Of a stretch of DNA of 64,000 nucleotides, positions 62,035 through 64,000 are shown piece by piece. Each line of letters begins with the position of its first letter. Within the stretch, counting starts at the first letter, position 1. Origin of the DNA: JBCDGZ01 sp038750655 (GTDB lineage Bacteria > Bacteroidota > Bacteroidia > Chitinophagales > Saprospiraceae); assembly GCA_038750655.1 (NCBI GenBank), contig JBCDGZ010000013.1, positions 1-64,000 on the forward strand, in the 5' to 3' direction. The notes under the pieces were generated by a model. That model ran no database searches. It worked only from the letters and a program-made list of their open reading frames with translations, and was not told the DNA's origin. The position numbers and the translations under genes were made by a program.

Positions 62035-62880
62035 CTATACCGGAGCTAATCGAGGCTTATTTTTCAAGTTTTCCTTAGCCGACTTGTGCAAATAGCTCAG
62101 TTTGGAGAGCACCATGTAATTGAGGATCAATACGATTCTCGTTTTGCCTTCTTCCTGCGGCATACCGCGATGAATAGCATTTTGATTAGAAATAATCAGG
62201 CTACCTTTTTTACCAATGGCACTGTAAACCTGGTTTTCATCGTATACGGGCATGTCCGTATTATTAGCAGAAGATACAAATAAATTTCGGAAAATATTGT
62301 AGTACACCGATCGGGAAAAACGGTGGCTACGCTTCACGAAGGAATAGGGGCCATAGCTCAAATCAGGTACATCAGTCAGGTAGACAAACGCTTTGAAAAG
62401 TACGGGCTGTACGTTGTCTACATGATAGCCCCGAGTGCCTTTGACCCCACGATTGACATAGGCATTCTTGCGATAATGTACGATCTTTTGCTTGGTGGTG
62501 ACTTCAAGAATATCTTCGACCAGCGAAAAATCTATATCGCCAATATCGTCTATAGCGTAGTCGATGTTAAAAATATCCACCATTCCCTTATCTGAACCGC
62601 CGGATTTGTTCTCATTGCGAAAATTGAGGTAGGCACCACTACTCAGCTCTGTAGAGCCATTGTGTTGACTGGTGATGGTTTCAATTTGCTGAGCAATCTG
62701 GTCGCACAGCTCTCTTGGCAGAAAATTATCGATTCGGATAATTCCCGTCTCCCGCAATTCTTTCGCATAGGTATTGACCTGGTCATCTTTGCCATAACCA
62801 TCGAAGAGATGTAGGAGATTGATAAAATCTTGTCCCAATAGGGATGCAAAATTACTCAAGGCTACTTTCAGCTTTTTCAT
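62035..62880 (-). CDS. Phytanoyl-CoA dioxygenase-like protein
   Basis: A 281-residue Fe(II)/2-oxoglutarate dioxygenase of the PhyH-like type. The iron site is H-x-D in GYHVDNVQPVLFK, with a distal His in NAIHRGMPQEEGKTRIVL, where Arg would bind 2-oxoglutarate. Such enzymes hydroxylate small molecules, often in glycan or natural-product loci. The start at ATG 62880 overlaps the upstream FkbM-like gene by 29 bases; an upstream start at 62949 would overlap it by 98 and is less likely. The substrate is unknown. Confidence 0.82.
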   Translation of the reverse strand: MKKLKVALSNFASLLGQDFINLLHLFDGYGKDDQVNTYAKELRETGIIRIDNFLPRELCDQIAQQIETITSQHNGSTELSSGAYLNFRNENKSGGSDKGMVDIFNIDYAIDDIGDIDFSLVEDILEVTTKQKIVHYRKNAYVNRGVKGTRGYHVDNVQPVLFKAFVYLTDVPDLSYGPYSFVKRSHRFSRSVYYNIFRNLFVSSANNTDMPVYDENQVYSAIGKKGSLIISNQNAIHRGMPQEEGKTRIVLILNYMVLSKLSYLHKSAKENLKNKPRLAPV

Positions 62881-63724
62881 GCGATTTATGTTTGTGCGTC
62901 CGTTCCTTGGCCGCGGTATTTTTGTGGATTCTGCTGAATAATAAATCAAAGGAGAAGTACTTGGCGGCGCTACGAGGCAGGCGAAATTCTTCGTATCCTA
63001 GAGCCGCTAGGCGCTCCCGCAACTTTATCAAACGGTGAAAAAAGTCAATATTGCCCTTCAAATCGTGGATCGGCCGCTCGAATTCGACGACGATCTGAGT
63101 CGGATAAATCTCGGTTTCGATCAGTTGCTCGATAATGGGCAGGGCAGCCCCTTCAATGTCTGCTTTGAGCACATCGATATGCTGATGTCCATTGTACGCC
63201 ATCAAATTGGCGATGGTCTTACATTCTGCTTCGAAATGTACTCCGTTCTGGCCATTTACCGCTGAGGCCGAACTGCCATTGGGCGGCAAGTAAAATTTCA
63301 GCGTTGTATCTTCTGTCCATACGCCCCAGGGAAAAAAGCGTAGTAATGTATTTTCCTTTGCCTTTTCCTCCATAAACTCAATCGAAATCGGCGTCGGATC
63401 GTACATATATACCGGACAACAGTGGGCCTTAGTAATAGCCAAATCGAACTCAATATTGGTCCACACTCCCAACGAATAAACAATGCTCTTCTCCGTCAAA
63501 GGCAGGCGCCGATCGATGTAGTAATTGCCCATCTTAATATGATCACGATTGATAAGCGGAATCGTTTGCTGTACTTTACGGGTCATAACCCGCTCGTAAT
63601 CAAAGGGGTAAAAAACGTTATGGTACTTCACCCATTTGATCAGACGCCCCGAAAGGGCCTTATAGCCAGCCTTAAGGAGGGTCCCCTGCTGTAAATTTTT
63701 CCTGATCTTATTGTAAATGCTCAT
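62852..63724 (-). CDS. FkbM-family methyltransferase-like protein
   Basis: A 290-residue protein with the FkbM signature IDVLKADIEGAALPIIEQL (SAM/substrate-binding Asp and acidic loop) and MYDPTPISIEFM. FkbM enzymes O-methylate sugars, polyketides or glycans. The N-terminal hundred residues, WVKYHNVFYPFDYERVMTRK, are basic and unassigned, and the C-terminus is unusually Lys/His/Glu rich (KERTHKHKSHEKAE). It is overlapped by the dioxygenase gene, suggesting joint modification of one molecule. Confidence 0.8.
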   Translation of the reverse strand: MSIYNKIRKNLQQGTLLKAGYKALSGRLIKWVKYHNVFYPFDYERVMTRKVQQTIPLINRDHIKMGNYYIDRRLPLTEKSIVYSLGVWTNIEFDLAITKAHCCPVYMYDPTPISIEFMEEKAKENTLLRFFPWGVWTEDTTLKFYLPPNGSSASAVNGQNGVHFEAECKTIANLMAYNGHQHIDVLKADIEGAALPIIEQLIETEIYPTQIVVEFERPIHDLKGNIDFFHRLIKLRERLAALGYEEFRLPRSAAKYFSFDLLFSRIHKNTAAKERTHKHKSHEKAESSLE

Positions 63725-63815
63725 CAGTTAAATTATAGATGGGTTTAACGATTTTTGGCCGTCTATTGATTCATTACCAGCGGTAAAGTTATCGAAAAAT
63801 CCATAGATTTAAGTC

Positions 63816-64000
63816 ATGAAAATACTCAGTGCGCCTCAAATCCGACAATTGGATGCTCATACCATTCAACAAGAACCCATCGCCTCCATTGATTTAATGG
63901 AGCGCGCCTCCCTCGCCTTCGTCGATTGGCTGGTGGAATGCTATCCTCCGGAGGGCAGAACGATCCATATTTTCTGCGGTGTTGGCAACAATGGAGGCGA
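63816..64000 (+). CDS. nnr: NAD(P)H-hydrate epimerase/dehydratase, 5' part
   Basis: A gene starting at ATG 63816 and leaving the right edge after 61 codons. The start MKILSAPQIRQLDAHTI, then DLMERASLAFVDWL and IFCGVGNNGG match the YjeF N-terminal (NnrE) domain: the last is the NAD(P)HX-binding loop. NnrE repairs hydrated NAD(P)H. In Bacteroidota it is often fused to the NnrD dehydratase; the window ends before this can be seen. Confidence 0.9.
   Translation, partial: MKILSAPQIRQLDAHTIQQEPIASIDLMERASLAFVDWLVECYPPEGRTIHIFCGVGNNGG

Noticed and set aside
1..64000. tRNA, rRNA, insertion sequences, attachment sites, prophage genes
   Set aside because: I looked for transposase or integrase motifs, tRNA-like cloverleaf and conserved rRNA stretches and saw none; a tRNA scan and IS search would be decisive.

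Overview
The window comes from a Bacteroidota chromosome, most likely a marine or freshwater member of the Saprospiria (Lewinella-like); the rank below phylum is an inference. The phylum is supported by five large secreted proteins with type IX secretion (T9SS) sorting tails (12411, 26756, 33753, 53276, 60229), many lipoproteins with a short lipobox, TAnnTTTG promoter elements, and families typical of the phylum (DUF6438, DUF4956, YCF48-like repeat proteins, TolB-propeller amidohydrolases). I found no rRNA, tRNA, CRISPR array, insertion sequence or prophage.

Layout. 1-879: the 5' end of a secreted protein leaving the left edge, then a long gene-free stretch with several hairpins. 880-9120: a helical-repeat protein, a yidC operon, a DUF3293 protein, a class C beta-lactamase-like hydrolase, a lipoprotein, and ffh (SRP GTPase). 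9405-13931: an M16 protease, a T9SS-exported YCF48-repeat protein and a zinc-ribbon protein. 13935-19359: a surface-glycan locus with a capsule-type glycosyltransferase, a fused CMP-nonulosonate synthetase/PseG-like protein, a NeuB/PseI-type synthase and a methyltransferase. 19439-23472: a lectin-like beta-propeller protein, two membrane-anchored proteins, and a NarX/NarL-type two-component system. 23474-30129: mutS, then an M1 peptidase flanked by two small TerB-like genes, and a DinB-like protein. 30270-36284: a propeller-amidohydrolase fusion and a secreted alpha-amylase.

36281-38135 is a two-gene betaine-lipid (btaAB-like) operon. 38283-39814 holds a SCO1-like copper/redox lipoprotein with two small envelope proteins. 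39876-46547 is a DUF4956-CotH-CotH operon, divergent from a coiled-coil membrane protein and an atypical phosphoesterase lipoprotein (46688-48316). 48313-53275: a MATE transporter, an oligopeptidase B-type lipoprotein and a PAS histidine kinase. 53276-62031: a giant PKD-type adhesin, a SigK/RskA-like sigma/anti-sigma pair facing a fasciclin protein, and a second secreted protein sharing its N-terminal module with the giant one. 62035-64000: a PhyH-like dioxygenase, an FkbM-type methyltransferase and the start of nnrE/nnrD.

The genes fit a surface-active, polymer-degrading lifestyle: membrane insertion (YidC, SRP), T9SS cargo (amylase, peptidase, adhesins), nonulosonic-acid glycans and phosphorus-free lipids. 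The most promising less-described systems are the CotH/DUF4956 locus with its facing operon, the sigma/anti-sigma/fasciclin trio, and a nested RNA-like structure at 20583-20695. Eight of ten convergent gene pairs are separated by nine bases or fewer, or overlap, an unusually tight packing.
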